In this document: positions 20,883 to 28,699 of the stretch, piece by piece
Numbering within the stretch: position 1 is the first letter of the stretch
How the letters are laid out: each line of letters starts with the position of its first letter
Origin: CALMEC01 sp964531025
Lineage (GTDB): Bacteria > Actinomycetota > Thermoleophilia > Miltoncostaeales > Miltoncostaeaceae
Length of the DNA: 64,000 nucleotides
Direction of reading: 5' to 3'
Assembly (NCBI GenBank): GCA_964531025.1
Contig: CAZHDY010000002.1
Coordinates: forward strand, 1-64,000
Position numbers and translations under genes: made by a program
The notes under the pieces: generated by a model
The model's database searches: none
What the model was told of the DNA's origin: nothing
The model's input: the letters and a program-made list of their open reading frames with translations, nothing else

Positions 20883-21961
20883 CAGGCCACCTCCGCCACG
20901 AACTCGCGGAACGCGTAGCCGGCATCGTTCGGCCCGGGGCGCGCCTCCGGGTGGTACTGGACCGACCACGCGCGCACATCGGGCGCGCGGATGCCCTCGA
21001 CGGAGCCGTCGAACAGGCTGGTGCGCGTGACCTGGACGCCGTCGGGCAGGCGATCGGCCGAGACCGCGTAGCCGTGGTTCTGGACCGTGATCTCGACGCG
21101 GTCGTCCTCCACACGCCGGACAGGATGGTTGGCGCCGCGGTGACCGAAGGGCAGCCGCTCGGTCCCGAGGCCGAGCGCGCGTGCCAGGAGCTGATGCCCC
21201 ATGCAGATTCCGAAGACCGGAACCTTCCCGAGGAGCGCCCCGATGGTCGCGACCACGTGCCCCGCGGCGGCCGGGTCACCGGGCCCGTTGGAGCAGAAGA
21301 GCGCGGCCGGGTCGACGGCGAGGATCTCGTCGACCGTGGCGGCCGGCGTGAAGATCTCGAGGCGGCATCCCGCGGCCGCCATCCGCTGGGCGATGCTCTC
21401 CTTGATTCCACAGTCGATGGCCGCGATGCGCGGGCCGTCGGTACCGACGGTGCGCCGTTCGCGTCCGGCGGTGGACACGAGGTCCTGACCGTCCAGGACC
21501 GGGTGCGCCTGGACGCGTTCGAGCAGCGCCTCGGGATCGAGTTCGGTCGAGATCCCCCCGCGCATCACGCCCTTCTCGCGCAGGTGGGTGACGAGGCGAC
21601 GGGTGTCGACGCCCTCGACCGCGATCACGTCCTTGTCGGTCAGCCAGGTGTTCCAGCCGGTGGAGCCGGCCGCACCGGGGTTGTCCCCGGATCGGGCCAT
21701 GATGACGCCCGACGTCTGGACCCGCTCACTCTCGCTGTAGCCGGGACCGGCGCCGTAGTTGCCGATCATGGGAGCGGCGAACGTGAGGATCTGGCCGATG
21801 TAGGACGGGTCGGTGACCGTCTCCTGGTACCCGGACATCGACGTGGTGAAGACCATCTCGCCGAGCGTCGTGCCCTCCGCGGCGACCGCACGCGCCTCGA
21901 GGGTGAGGCCGTCCTCCAGGACGACCCAGGCCGTACGGTGACTCGCATCACGCGCCGCCAT
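20882..21961 (-). CDS. carA: carbamoyl-phosphate synthase small (glutaminase) subunit
   Basis: Hydrolyses glutamine and passes ammonia to CarB. The 359-aa protein has the N-terminal CPSase_sm domain (VFTTSMSGYQETVTDPSY) and a class I glutamine amidotransferase domain. The nucleophile lies in PVFGICMGHQLLARAL and the His/Glu pair in WSVQYHPEA. LFCSNGPGDP forms the oxyanion strand. The start overlaps the preceding isochorismatase-like gene by one base. Confidence 0.97.
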
Positions 21962-22530
21962 CAGCGGACCATCTTCGAGATCGCCTTGAACTCATCGCTG
22001 CCCGCGGCCTCCAGCATCTCGAAGAGCGCCATCTCGGTGCAGGTGCCGTGGGCGCCGGCCTCGCGCATCTTCCTCAGACCGATCTCGCGGTTCTGCGGGT
22101 TGCGTGACGACACGGCGTCCTCCGCGACATGGACGTCGTAACCGGCCGCGATCAGGTCCGCGACGGTCTGGTTGACGCAGACGTGGGTCTCGATGCCGCA
22201 GATGACCCAGCTCGTCGATCGCGCGCGGCGGACGGCCCGATCGAACGCCGGAACCCCGCAGCCGGAGAATCGCACCTTCTCGACACGGTCGGTGAACGCC
22301 GGGAGGTTCTCCTCGACCTCCGGCACCGTGTGCCCGAGCCCCTTCGGGTACTGCTCGGTCACGATCACCGGGCGCCCGAGCAGGCCGAAACCATCGGCCA
22401 GCATGCGGACGTTCCGGACCATCTCGTCGAAGCCGTCGATCACCGGACGGAACGCCTCCTGGACGTCGATCACGATGAGGCCTGTCGTCTCCCGGTCAAG
22501 GAGACCGGGTCCCCGCTTCACGCCTTCCAT
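21961..22530 (-). CDS. isochorismatase-like cysteine hydrolase within the pyr operon
   Basis: A 189-aa protein of the isochorismatase/nicotinamidase superfamily, closest in pattern to eukaryotic ISOC1/ISOC2. The catalytic Asp is in GLIVIDVQEAFRP, a Lys in VEKVRFSG and the Cys in ICGIETHVCVNQT (about residue 116), so the D-K-C triad is intact. The PVIVTEQYPKGLG motif is ISOC-like. It overlaps pyrC by 13 nt and carA by 1 nt, so it is embedded in the pyrimidine operon. Known relatives hydrolyse ureidoacrylate or nicotinamide; its substrate here is unknown. Confidence 0.85.
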   Translation of the reverse strand: MEGVKRGPGLLDRETTGLIVIDVQEAFRPVIDGFDEMVRNVRMLADGFGLLGRPVIVTEQYPKGLGHTVPEVEENLPAFTDRVEKVRFSGCGVPAFDRAVRRARSTSWVICGIETHVCVNQTVADLIAAGYDVHVAEDAVSSRNPQNREIGLRKMREAGAHGTCTEMALFEMLEAAGSDEFKAISKMVR

Positions 22531-23816
22531 GCGAGCTGTCCTCCCGCGATCGTCATCATGATGCGCCCGCTCAGCATGTCGCCGAGAAAGGCCGAGTTGG
22601 TGGACTTGCTCTGGAACCCGTGCTCGCCGACGATCTGGTCGGCGTCCAGGTCGATGAGGGCCACGTCCGCCACCGATCCCTCCGCAAGGGTCGGCACCGG
22701 CAGGTCGACCACGCGCGCCGCGTCCGCGCTCATACGCTCGACGAGCAGCTCGAGGGCGATGGTCCCCGGCTTCACCAGATACGTGTAGCAGACGGCGAAG
22801 GCGGTCTCGAGGCCGGTCACGCCGAACGGGGCCTCCTCGAAGGTGCGCTCCTTCTCGTGCGCCGGGTGCGGCGCGTGATCGGTGGCGATGCAGTCGATCG
22901 TCCCGTCGACCAGGGCGGCGATGAGGGCCTGACGGTCCTTCTCGGCGCGAAGGGGCGGGTTCATCTTGTCGCGTGAGGCATCGAGCCCCAGAACCCTCTC
23001 GTGAGTGTGCACCAGGTGGTGGGGCGTGACCTCTGCCGTGATCGCGATGCCGCGCTCCTTGGCGCGCCGGACGGCGTCGACGGTCTCCTCAGCCGACACG
23101 TGGCAGATGTGGATCCGTCCGCCTTCGTACTCGGCGAGGTCGGCGTCGCGGGCCACCTGGATGGCCTCCGAGATGCCGGGGATGCCGGCCAGCCCGAGCT
23201 TGGTCGAGACCTCGCCCTCGTGCATGACGCCGTCACCCGAGAGGTCGGCGTCCTCCTCGTGCAGGACGAGGGGGAGCTTGGTCACCTGCTGGTAGCGCAG
23301 CGCCCGTCGCATGACCTCGGCGTTCGACACCGGGACGCCGTCGTCGGTGAACCCGACGACCCCCATGTCGGCCAGCTCGCCCTGCTCGGTCAGGGTGTCG
23401 CCCTGCTGCCCGCGCGTGATAGCGGCATAGAAGCCGACGCGGACGGCCGCCGTCGACTCGGCCTGCTCGAAGAGCGCGCCGACGACCGACGCCGAGTCGA
23501 CCGGAGGCTGCGTATTGGGCATGGCCACCACGGTGACGAAACCGCCCGCCGCCGCGGCACGGCTGCCGCTCGCGATGTCCTCCGCTTCCTCCTTGCCCGG
23601 AGTCCGGAAGTGGACGTGCGGATCGACGAAACCGGGTACCACGACGAGGCCCGACCCGTCCACCCGCTCCAGTCCGCCGGGGTCACCCCCGATCACCCCG
23701 TCGCGGATGACGAGATCGCCGACCTCGTCGATGCCCGCGGCGGGATCGAGCTTGCGCACCCCCGTGATGACGAGGGAGACGGGCTCACCGTCGCGTTGGA
23801 CCAATCGGATACTCAT
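22518..23816 (-). CDS. pyrC: dihydroorotase
   Basis: Zinc enzyme closing N-carbamoyl-aspartate to dihydroorotate. The 432-aa length and motifs fit the class I type: DPHVHFRTPGKEEAED carries the metal His pair, VVAMPNTQPP is the substrate loop and IDCIATDHAPH carries a catalytic Asp. A C-terminal strand with LDADQIVGEHGFQSK is the composite domain typical of amidohydrolases. It overlaps pyrB by 4 nt. Confidence 0.96.
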   Translation of the reverse strand: MSIRLVQRDGEPVSLVITGVRKLDPAAGIDEVGDLVIRDGVIGGDPGGLERVDGSGLVVVPGFVDPHVHFRTPGKEEAEDIASGSRAAAAGGFVTVVAMPNTQPPVDSASVVGALFEQAESTAAVRVGFYAAITRGQQGDTLTEQGELADMGVVGFTDDGVPVSNAEVMRRALRYQQVTKLPLVLHEEDADLSGDGVMHEGEVSTKLGLAGIPGISEAIQVARDADLAEYEGGRIHICHVSAEETVDAVRRAKERGIAITAEVTPHHLVHTHERVLGLDASRDKMNPPLRAEKDRQALIAALVDGTIDCIATDHAPHPAHEKERTFEEAPFGVTGLETAFAVCYTYLVKPGTIALELLVERMSADAARVVDLPVPTLAEGSVADVALIDLDADQIVGEHGFQSKSTNSAFLGDMLSGRIMMTIAGGQLAWKA

Positions 23817-24766
23817 GCAGCCACCACCGGTTCGAGGGACGAGATCGTGGACGCCGCGGCGGGCTCCGCGAGAAGGTCGTAGAGGATCGCCATGCGCACG
23901 ACGAGGCCGTTGGCGGCCTGACGTTCGATGAGCGTGGCGGGATCGTCCGCGAGCTCACCCGAGATCTCGACGCCGCGGTTGATCGGCCCCGCGTGCATCA
24001 CGCGCTGGCCGGGGCGCAGCCGCGAGTGGTCGACACCGTATCGGGACGTGTACTCACGAAGGGACGGGACGTATCCGCCGGTTCCCATACGCTCGTGCTG
24101 CATGCGCAGGACGTAGACGACGTCCGCGTCCTGGATGTCGGCGAGGTCCGTGCTGGTGGTGACCCCGAGGGTCTCGGCCTGCCAGGGGATGAGCGTCGGC
24201 GGCCCGACGAGCGTGACGTGCGCGCCCATCGTCGTGAGCCCCACGATGGCGCTGCGAGCGACCCGCGAATGCAGGACGTCGCCGACGATGGCGACGTGGA
24301 GTCCCTCGATCGGCCCGATCTCGCGCTGGATGGTGTAGAGGTCGAGCAGTGCCTGGCTGGGGTGCTGATGCTTGCCGTCGCCCGCGTTCAGGACGGAGGC
24401 ATCCGTGAAGCGCGAGGCCAGGTTGCATGCGCCGACTCCCCGGTGGCGGATGACGAAGATGTCGGGGCCGTAGGCGTTCAGCGTCAGGATCGTGTCCTTG
24501 AGGCTCTCCCCCTTCTCCACGCTGGAACCGGACGCCTTGATGTTCACCACGTCCGCGGAGAGCCGTTTGGCCGCAAGCTCGAACGATGTCGCCGTCCGGG
24601 TGGAGGCCTCGAAGAAGAGGTTGATGACCGTGCGACCCCGCAGGGTGGGGACCTTCTTGTTGTTGCGCCCCATGACCTCGGTGAAGCGCCCGGCGGTCGA
24701 GAGGATCCGCGCGATGTCGTCACGGTCGAGGTCGTCCATCGACAGAAGTGAGCGTCGTTGTGTCAT
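23813..24766 (-). CDS. pyrB: aspartate carbamoyltransferase catalytic subunit
   Basis: Condenses carbamoyl phosphate and aspartate. The 317-aa protein shows the carbamoyl-phosphate loop FFEASTRTATSFELAAKRL and HRGVGACN. The HPSQALLDLYTI motif and VYVLRMQHER complete the active site. No regulatory pyrI gene is adjacent, as expected for actinobacteria. It overlaps pyrR and pyrC by 4 nt on either side. Confidence 0.97.
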   Translation of the reverse strand: MTQRRSLLSMDDLDRDDIARILSTAGRFTEVMGRNNKKVPTLRGRTVINLFFEASTRTATSFELAAKRLSADVVNIKASGSSVEKGESLKDTILTLNAYGPDIFVIRHRGVGACNLASRFTDASVLNAGDGKHQHPSQALLDLYTIQREIGPIEGLHVAIVGDVLHSRVARSAIVGLTTMGAHVTLVGPPTLIPWQAETLGVTTSTDLADIQDADVVYVLRMQHERMGTGGYVPSLREYTSRYGVDHSRLRPGQRVMHAGPINRGVEISGELADDPATLIERQAANGLVVRMAILYDLLAEPAAASTISSLEPVVAA

Positions 24767-25311
24767 CGGTCGCCTTCCTCCAGGAGGATCTCGTCGATTC
24801 CGTCGATCTCGCTGATGTGCACCGTCACGCGCTCGGCCCGCGCTGTCGGGAGGTTCTTGCCGACGTAGTCCGGTCGGATGGGGAGCTCGCGGTGACCACG
24901 GTCGACCAGCGTGGCGAGCTGCACCAGCGGCGGACGCCCGTAGTCGAAGAGCGCGTCGATGGCCGCCCGGATGGTGCGGCCGGTGTAGAGGACGTCGTCC
25001 ACGAGCAGGATGGCATGCGTGGAGATGTCGAAGTCGAGCGCGGTCTCGCCGACGACCGGGACGAGCGGCCGCTGCCCCACCCCGACATCGTCACGGTAGA
25101 GCGCGATGTCGATGGTCCCGAGCGGTGGCGCCGTACCGGTGAACTCGGCTATGAGCGCTTGGATCCGCGCCGCGAGGGGAACGCCGTTCGTGTGGATCCC
25201 GACGACCGCGAGCGGAAGGTCGGACCCGACGTGGCGCTCGACCACCTCGTGCGCGATGCGTTGGACGGTTCTGCGGAAGTGCTCCGCATCGACCAGAACC
25301 TTGGTGCTCAT
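24763..25311 (-). CDS. pyrR: PyrR bifunctional pyr operon regulator / uracil phosphoribosyltransferase
   Basis: UMP/UTP-dependent RNA-binding regulator of the pyr operon, with weak UPRTase activity. The 182-aa protein has the PRPP motif ILLVDDVLYTGRTIRAA near residue 100 and the PyrR-type RNA-face residues in the LPLAVVGIHTNGVPLA segment. ATG at 25311 is chosen because GGAGGTG lies just upstream; an in-frame ATG 60 nt further up overlaps the leader element. Its leader contains a PyrR-type hairpin (25355-25385), consistent with autoregulation. Confidence 0.95.
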   Translation of the reverse strand: MSTKVLVDAEHFRRTVQRIAHEVVERHVGSDLPLAVVGIHTNGVPLAARIQALIAEFTGTAPPLGTIDIALYRDDVGVGQRPLVPVVGETALDFDISTHAILLVDDVLYTGRTIRAAIDALFDYGRPPLVQLATLVDRGHRELPIRPDYVGKNLPTARAERVTVHISEIDGIDEILLEEGDR

Positions 25312-25354
25312 GGGCACCTCCGCCCGGCCGGTGACGCTTGGCTTTCCACCTCTG

Positions 25355-25385
25355 CTCCCTTCTGACCTCACAGGGTCCGGTTAAA
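25355..25385 (-). promoter_or_regulatory. PyrR-binding leader element of the pyr operon
   Basis: On the minus strand GACC-CTGTGA-GGTC forms a stem with the hexaloop pattern CNGNGA followed by GG, the conserved part of known PyrR-binding loops. It lies about 52 nt before the pyrR ATG. No intrinsic terminator follows in the leader. Instead a CACC/GGTG pairing can cover the ribosome-binding site, so translational repression as reported for mycobacterial pyrR is more likely than attenuation. Confidence 0.65.
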
Positions 25386-25545
25386 GGGTCGGTTCAATGT
25401 ATCAAGCGATCCGGCGAGCGCCCGGCTCCCCGCGGACGGAATGCCGGAGCACGCGGATGTTTCGGTCGTGTTCCGCCTCCTGCCGGGGGGTCGGGCCGCC
25501 CGTGCACATGTCATCCTTCCCGGACCCCCGTCCAAAGGACCGCGC

Positions 25546-25920
25546 ATGAAGGCCACGATGATCCAGTCGGTGTTCCCGCCGGACACCAATCCCCAGGGAA
25601 ACCTCTTCGGTGGCCAGCTCGTGGCCTGGATGGACACGGCGGCGGGCATCGCGGCCATGCGCCACGCGCAGGCGACGGTGGTCACCGCACGGATCGACCA
25701 CATCGACTTCAAGGTGCCGGTCTACATCGGGAACATCGTCACCCTGCAGGCGGAGGTCGTCCGGGTCGGCACGACCAGCATGGTGGTGGAGGTCGTCGTC
25801 ACCCGCGAGGACATCTACAAGCGGACGAAGCAGCTCACCACGCGAGGTCGCTTCACGATGGTCTCGATCGACGACGACGGCCGCCCCCGCCCGGTGCCGC
25901 CGTTGCCGAAGGGAGACTGA
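25546..25920 (+). CDS. acyl-CoA thioesterase (hotdog fold)
   Basis: A 124-aa single hotdog domain of the YciA/BFIT type that hydrolyses acyl-CoA thioesters. The pattern is clear: FPPDTNPQGNLFGGQLVAWMD holds the catalytic Asn/Asp region, then VTARIDHIDFKVPVYIGNIV. ATG at 25546 has AAAGGA 6 nt upstream and matches the family start; an in-frame ATG 105 nt upstream would add unrelated sequence. Transcribed divergently from the pyr operon. Physiological substrate unknown. Confidence 0.88.
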   Translation: MKATMIQSVFPPDTNPQGNLFGGQLVAWMDTAAGIAAMRHAQATVVTARIDHIDFKVPVYIGNIVTLQAEVVRVGTTSMVVEVVVTREDIYKRTKQLTTRGRFTMVSIDDDGRPRPVPPLPKGD

Positions 25921-26021
25921 GACCCGCCCCTCTGCGTCCGGGGCCACGGACCCGATGAAACCCGTCCCGGAAACGGACATTCGGCCCGCCCCGAGCGTCC
26001 GCGCGCACGACCCGCACGGCC

Positions 26022-26027
26022 TACAAT
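26022..26027 (+). promoter_or_regulatory. candidate -10 box upstream of hemN
   Basis: TACAAT lies 33 nt before the hemN ATG, a good -10 match in an otherwise GC-rich spacer. No -35 hexamer is recognisable at the right distance, so the assignment is tentative. Confidence 0.35.
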
Positions 26028-26060
26028 GGTGCGAAGGCGAGGCGAGAAGGCTCCAGTCTG

Positions 26061-27452
26061 ATGGCGATCAAACAATTCACCGCGGTCGATCCCGGGCTGT
26101 TCAGCCGGTATTCCCGACCGGGCCCGCGGTATACGAGCTACCCCACGGCGAACCTCTTCAGCCCGACCGTGGACGAGGCGCTCTACCGCGACGAGATCGC
26201 CCGCACGAACGACCGTTCCGACGCTCCGCCGTTGTCGCTCTATTTCCACATCCCCTTCTGCGACACCCTCTGTTACTTCTGCGGCTGCAACATGATCGTG
26301 AGTCGCAACCGGCAGAAGATCGGGTCATACCTCGACGTGCTCATCGCCGAGATGGATCTGCTGCGGCCGTTGCTGGACTCGGATCGGCCGGTTGCGCAGA
26401 TCGCCTGGGGCGGCGGTACCCCCACCTCCCTCGAACCGGACGAGATCCGTCGCCTGGCCGACGCCACTCGTGAACGGTTCTCCATCGCCGCGGATGCGGA
26501 GGCGGGAGTCGAGATCGATCCCCGCGAGCTGCGACGTGGGCACGTCCAGGCGCTGGCCGACTCGGGGTTCAACCGGGTGTCCATGGGCGTCCAGGACTTC
26601 GAGCCCCGCGTCCAGGAGGCCGTGAACCGCGTCCAGCCCCTCGACGTGACCCTTCAGGCCCTCGAGTGGGTGGCCGAGGCCGGTATCACCAGCGTGAACC
26701 TCGATCTCATGTACGGCCTGCCGTTCCAGACGCTCGAGACCTTCACGCACACGCTCGACCAGGTCATCGACATCTCGCCCGACCGCATCGCGGTCTTCAA
26801 CTACGCGCACGTCCCCTGGATCAAGCGCCACATGAGCCTCATCCGGGAGGAAGATCTGCCGTCGCCCGACGAGAAGGTGCGGATCTTCGTCGAGACCCTG
26901 GAGCGGCTGAACGCCGCCGGATACGTCTACGTCGGCATGGACCACTTCGCGAAGCCCGACAACGAGCTCGCGGTGGCCCAGCGCGAGGGCACGCTGTACC
27001 GGAACTTCCAGGGGTACACGACGAACGCCGGCACCGATCTCTTCGGTCTGGGCCTGTCCAGCATCGGTCAGTTCGATCGCCTCTACGCCCAGAACACGAA
27101 GACGCTCCGGGAATACGGCGAGCGCGTGACACGCGGCGAGCTGCCGGTGCACGCCGGGTACCTCCTCACCGAGGACGACGTGCTTCGGCGCGACGTGATC
27201 ATGACGCTCATGTGCGACTTCATGATCACCAAGCGCACCTTCGAGGACCGCTACGGCATCGTCTTCGACGACTACTTCCACGACGTCCCCGAACGGCTCG
27301 GCGCGCTCGTCGAGGACGGCATCGTCCGGTTGGACGACGGCGTGATCGACGCCCGTGGAGAGGGGATGCTGCTCATCCGCAACATCGCCATGGCCTTCGA
27401 CGCCCACCTCCCGACCCCCGGGGAGAAACCGGTCTTCTCCCGCACCGTCTAG
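26061..27452 (+). CDS. hemN: oxygen-independent coproporphyrinogen III dehydrogenase
   Basis: Radical SAM enzyme that decarboxylates coproporphyrinogen III to protoporphyrinogen IX without oxygen. The 463-aa length and full HemN architecture distinguish it from the shorter HemW. YFHIPFCDTLCYFCGCN (about residues 60-76) has the CxxxCxxC cluster motif with the extra Cys of HemN. AWGGGTPTSLEPDEI and the C-terminal HemN_C domain follow. The N-terminal GPRYTSYPTA motif is typical of true HemN. The stop codon TAG lies inside the left end of repeat R1. Confidence 0.94.
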   Translation: MAIKQFTAVDPGLFSRYSRPGPRYTSYPTANLFSPTVDEALYRDEIARTNDRSDAPPLSLYFHIPFCDTLCYFCGCNMIVSRNRQKIGSYLDVLIAEMDLLRPLLDSDRPVAQIAWGGGTPTSLEPDEIRRLADATRERFSIAADAEAGVEIDPRELRRGHVQALADSGFNRVSMGVQDFEPRVQEAVNRVQPLDVTLQALEWVAEAGITSVNLDLMYGLPFQTLETFTHTLDQVIDISPDRIAVFNYAHVPWIKRHMSLIREEDLPSPDEKVRIFVETLERLNAAGYVYVGMDHFAKPDNELAVAQREGTLYRNFQGYTTNAGTDLFGLGLSSIGQFDRLYAQNTKTLREYGERVTRGELPVHAGYLLTEDDVLRRDVIMTLMCDFMITKRTFEDRYGIVFDDYFHDVPERLGALVEDGIVRLDDGVIDARGEGMLLIRNIAMAFDAHLPTPGEKPVFSRTV

Positions 27453-27678
27453 ATGATCGATTCCCCGGGATCGTGGATGTGGGGTGCGTCACCGGTGGCT
27501 GGCCAGGGGCGGGTGGGTGGATCCGTCGATGCGGGGCGTCGCCCGGCGCCGAAGGGCATGCTGGTTGCCTGTTCGAGTCGCACGGCGGCCGGCCCGGGGC
27601 GGGCGGTTGGATTGATCGCGCATCCGCGCCGCCCGGGGCACACGCCACGCCGCGATTTCCGCCGAATCAACCATCTCG
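27449..27678. repeat. MITE-like intergenic element, copy R1
   Basis: Ends are imperfect inverted repeats: GAATCGATCATCTAG (minus strand, 27463-27449) and GAATCAACCATCTCG (plus, 27664-27678), 12 of 15 matching. The interior shares a 20-nt block (27479-27498) and a 16-nt block (27618-27633) exactly with copy R2 on the opposite strand at 43938-43957 and 43863-43878. The left end supplies the hemN stop codon and the right end lies 10 nt before the hemH ATG. No ORF inside. Confidence 0.7.
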
Positions 27679-27688
27679 CCACCACCGT

Positions 27689-28699
27689 ATGACGAAGCTC
27701 GGAATCATCCTGCTCAACATGGGCGGGCCGACCTCCATCGAGAGCGTCCGCCCCTTCCTTCAGAACCTCTTCAACGACCCCGAGATCTTCTCGTTCGGGC
27801 CGATGAACGTCCTGCGCCGTCCGCTGGCCTGGTACATCGCGAAGAAGCGCTCCGGTCCGGTCGGCGAGAACTACCGCATGATCGGCGGTAAGAGCCCGCT
27901 GGCCGAACTTTCCGCCGAACAAGCTGCCGCGCTGGAGACACGTCTGGCCGACGCCATCGGTGGCGAGGTCGAGGTGGTCGTCCGCGTCGGCTTCTCGTAC
28001 TGGCACCCGTTCATCGCGGAGGCCGCGGACCAGATGGAGGCCGAGGGGTGCGACCGCATCATCCTCCTGCCCCTCTACCCCCAGTTCTCGCGCACCACGA
28101 CGGGCTCGTGCTTCATCACCTGGGACCAGATCGCAAAGGAACGCGGAGAGCGGCTCCCGCCGGCGGAGCGCATCCCGGACTACCCGACCCACCCGTCGTA
28201 CATCCGGGCCGTGTCCGAACGCATCGACGAGGCCCTGGCCGAGATCCCCGATCAGGCGCGCGGCGACGTCACGCTCCTGTTCAGCGCGCACGGCACCCCA
28301 GTGAAAGTCGTGGAGGACGGCGACCCGTACTCCCACCAGATCCGTGAGTCGGTCGCCGCGGTCATGGCGCTGCGGGGCGACGACCTGCCGCATCACCTCA
28401 GCTTCCAGAGCAAGGTGGGCCGCGCGGAATGGCTCACCCCCGACACCGTCGACAAGACCCGGGAACTCGCGGCGAGCGGAGTCCGGCACCTGGTGGTCGT
28501 CCCGATCGCCTTCGTCTCGGATCACATCGAGACGCTCCACGAGCTCGGAATCGACCTGCGCGCGGACGCGGCGAAGGCGGGGATCGAGAACTTCGTCGTC
28601 ACGAAGGGGTTGAACGACTCGTCCCTCTACATCGAGGCGCTCGCCGACCTCGTGCTCCGACAGCTCGCCGGCCGGGAGTCGGCCGCGAGGGCCGCGTGA
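27689..28699 (+). CDS. hemH: ferrochelatase, protoporphyrin type
   Basis: Inserts ferrous iron into the porphyrin. The 336-aa protein has the catalytic His in LLFSAHGTPVK and the acidic metal path in FVSDHIETLHELGID. LSFQSKVGRAEWLTPDT closely resembles protoporphyrin ferrochelatases such as the human enzyme rather than the coproporphyrin type of most actinobacteria. ATG at 27689 is 10 nt after repeat R1. It overlaps hemY by 3 nt (GTGA). Confidence 0.95.
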   Translation: MTKLGIILLNMGGPTSIESVRPFLQNLFNDPEIFSFGPMNVLRRPLAWYIAKKRSGPVGENYRMIGGKSPLAELSAEQAAALETRLADAIGGEVEVVVRVGFSYWHPFIAEAADQMEAEGCDRIILLPLYPQFSRTTTGSCFITWDQIAKERGERLPPAERIPDYPTHPSYIRAVSERIDEALAEIPDQARGDVTLLFSAHGTPVKVVEDGDPYSHQIRESVAAVMALRGDDLPHHLSFQSKVGRAEWLTPDTVDKTRELAASGVRHLVVVPIAFVSDHIETLHELGIDLRADAAKAGIENFVVTKGLNDSSLYIEALADLVLRQLAGRESAARAA

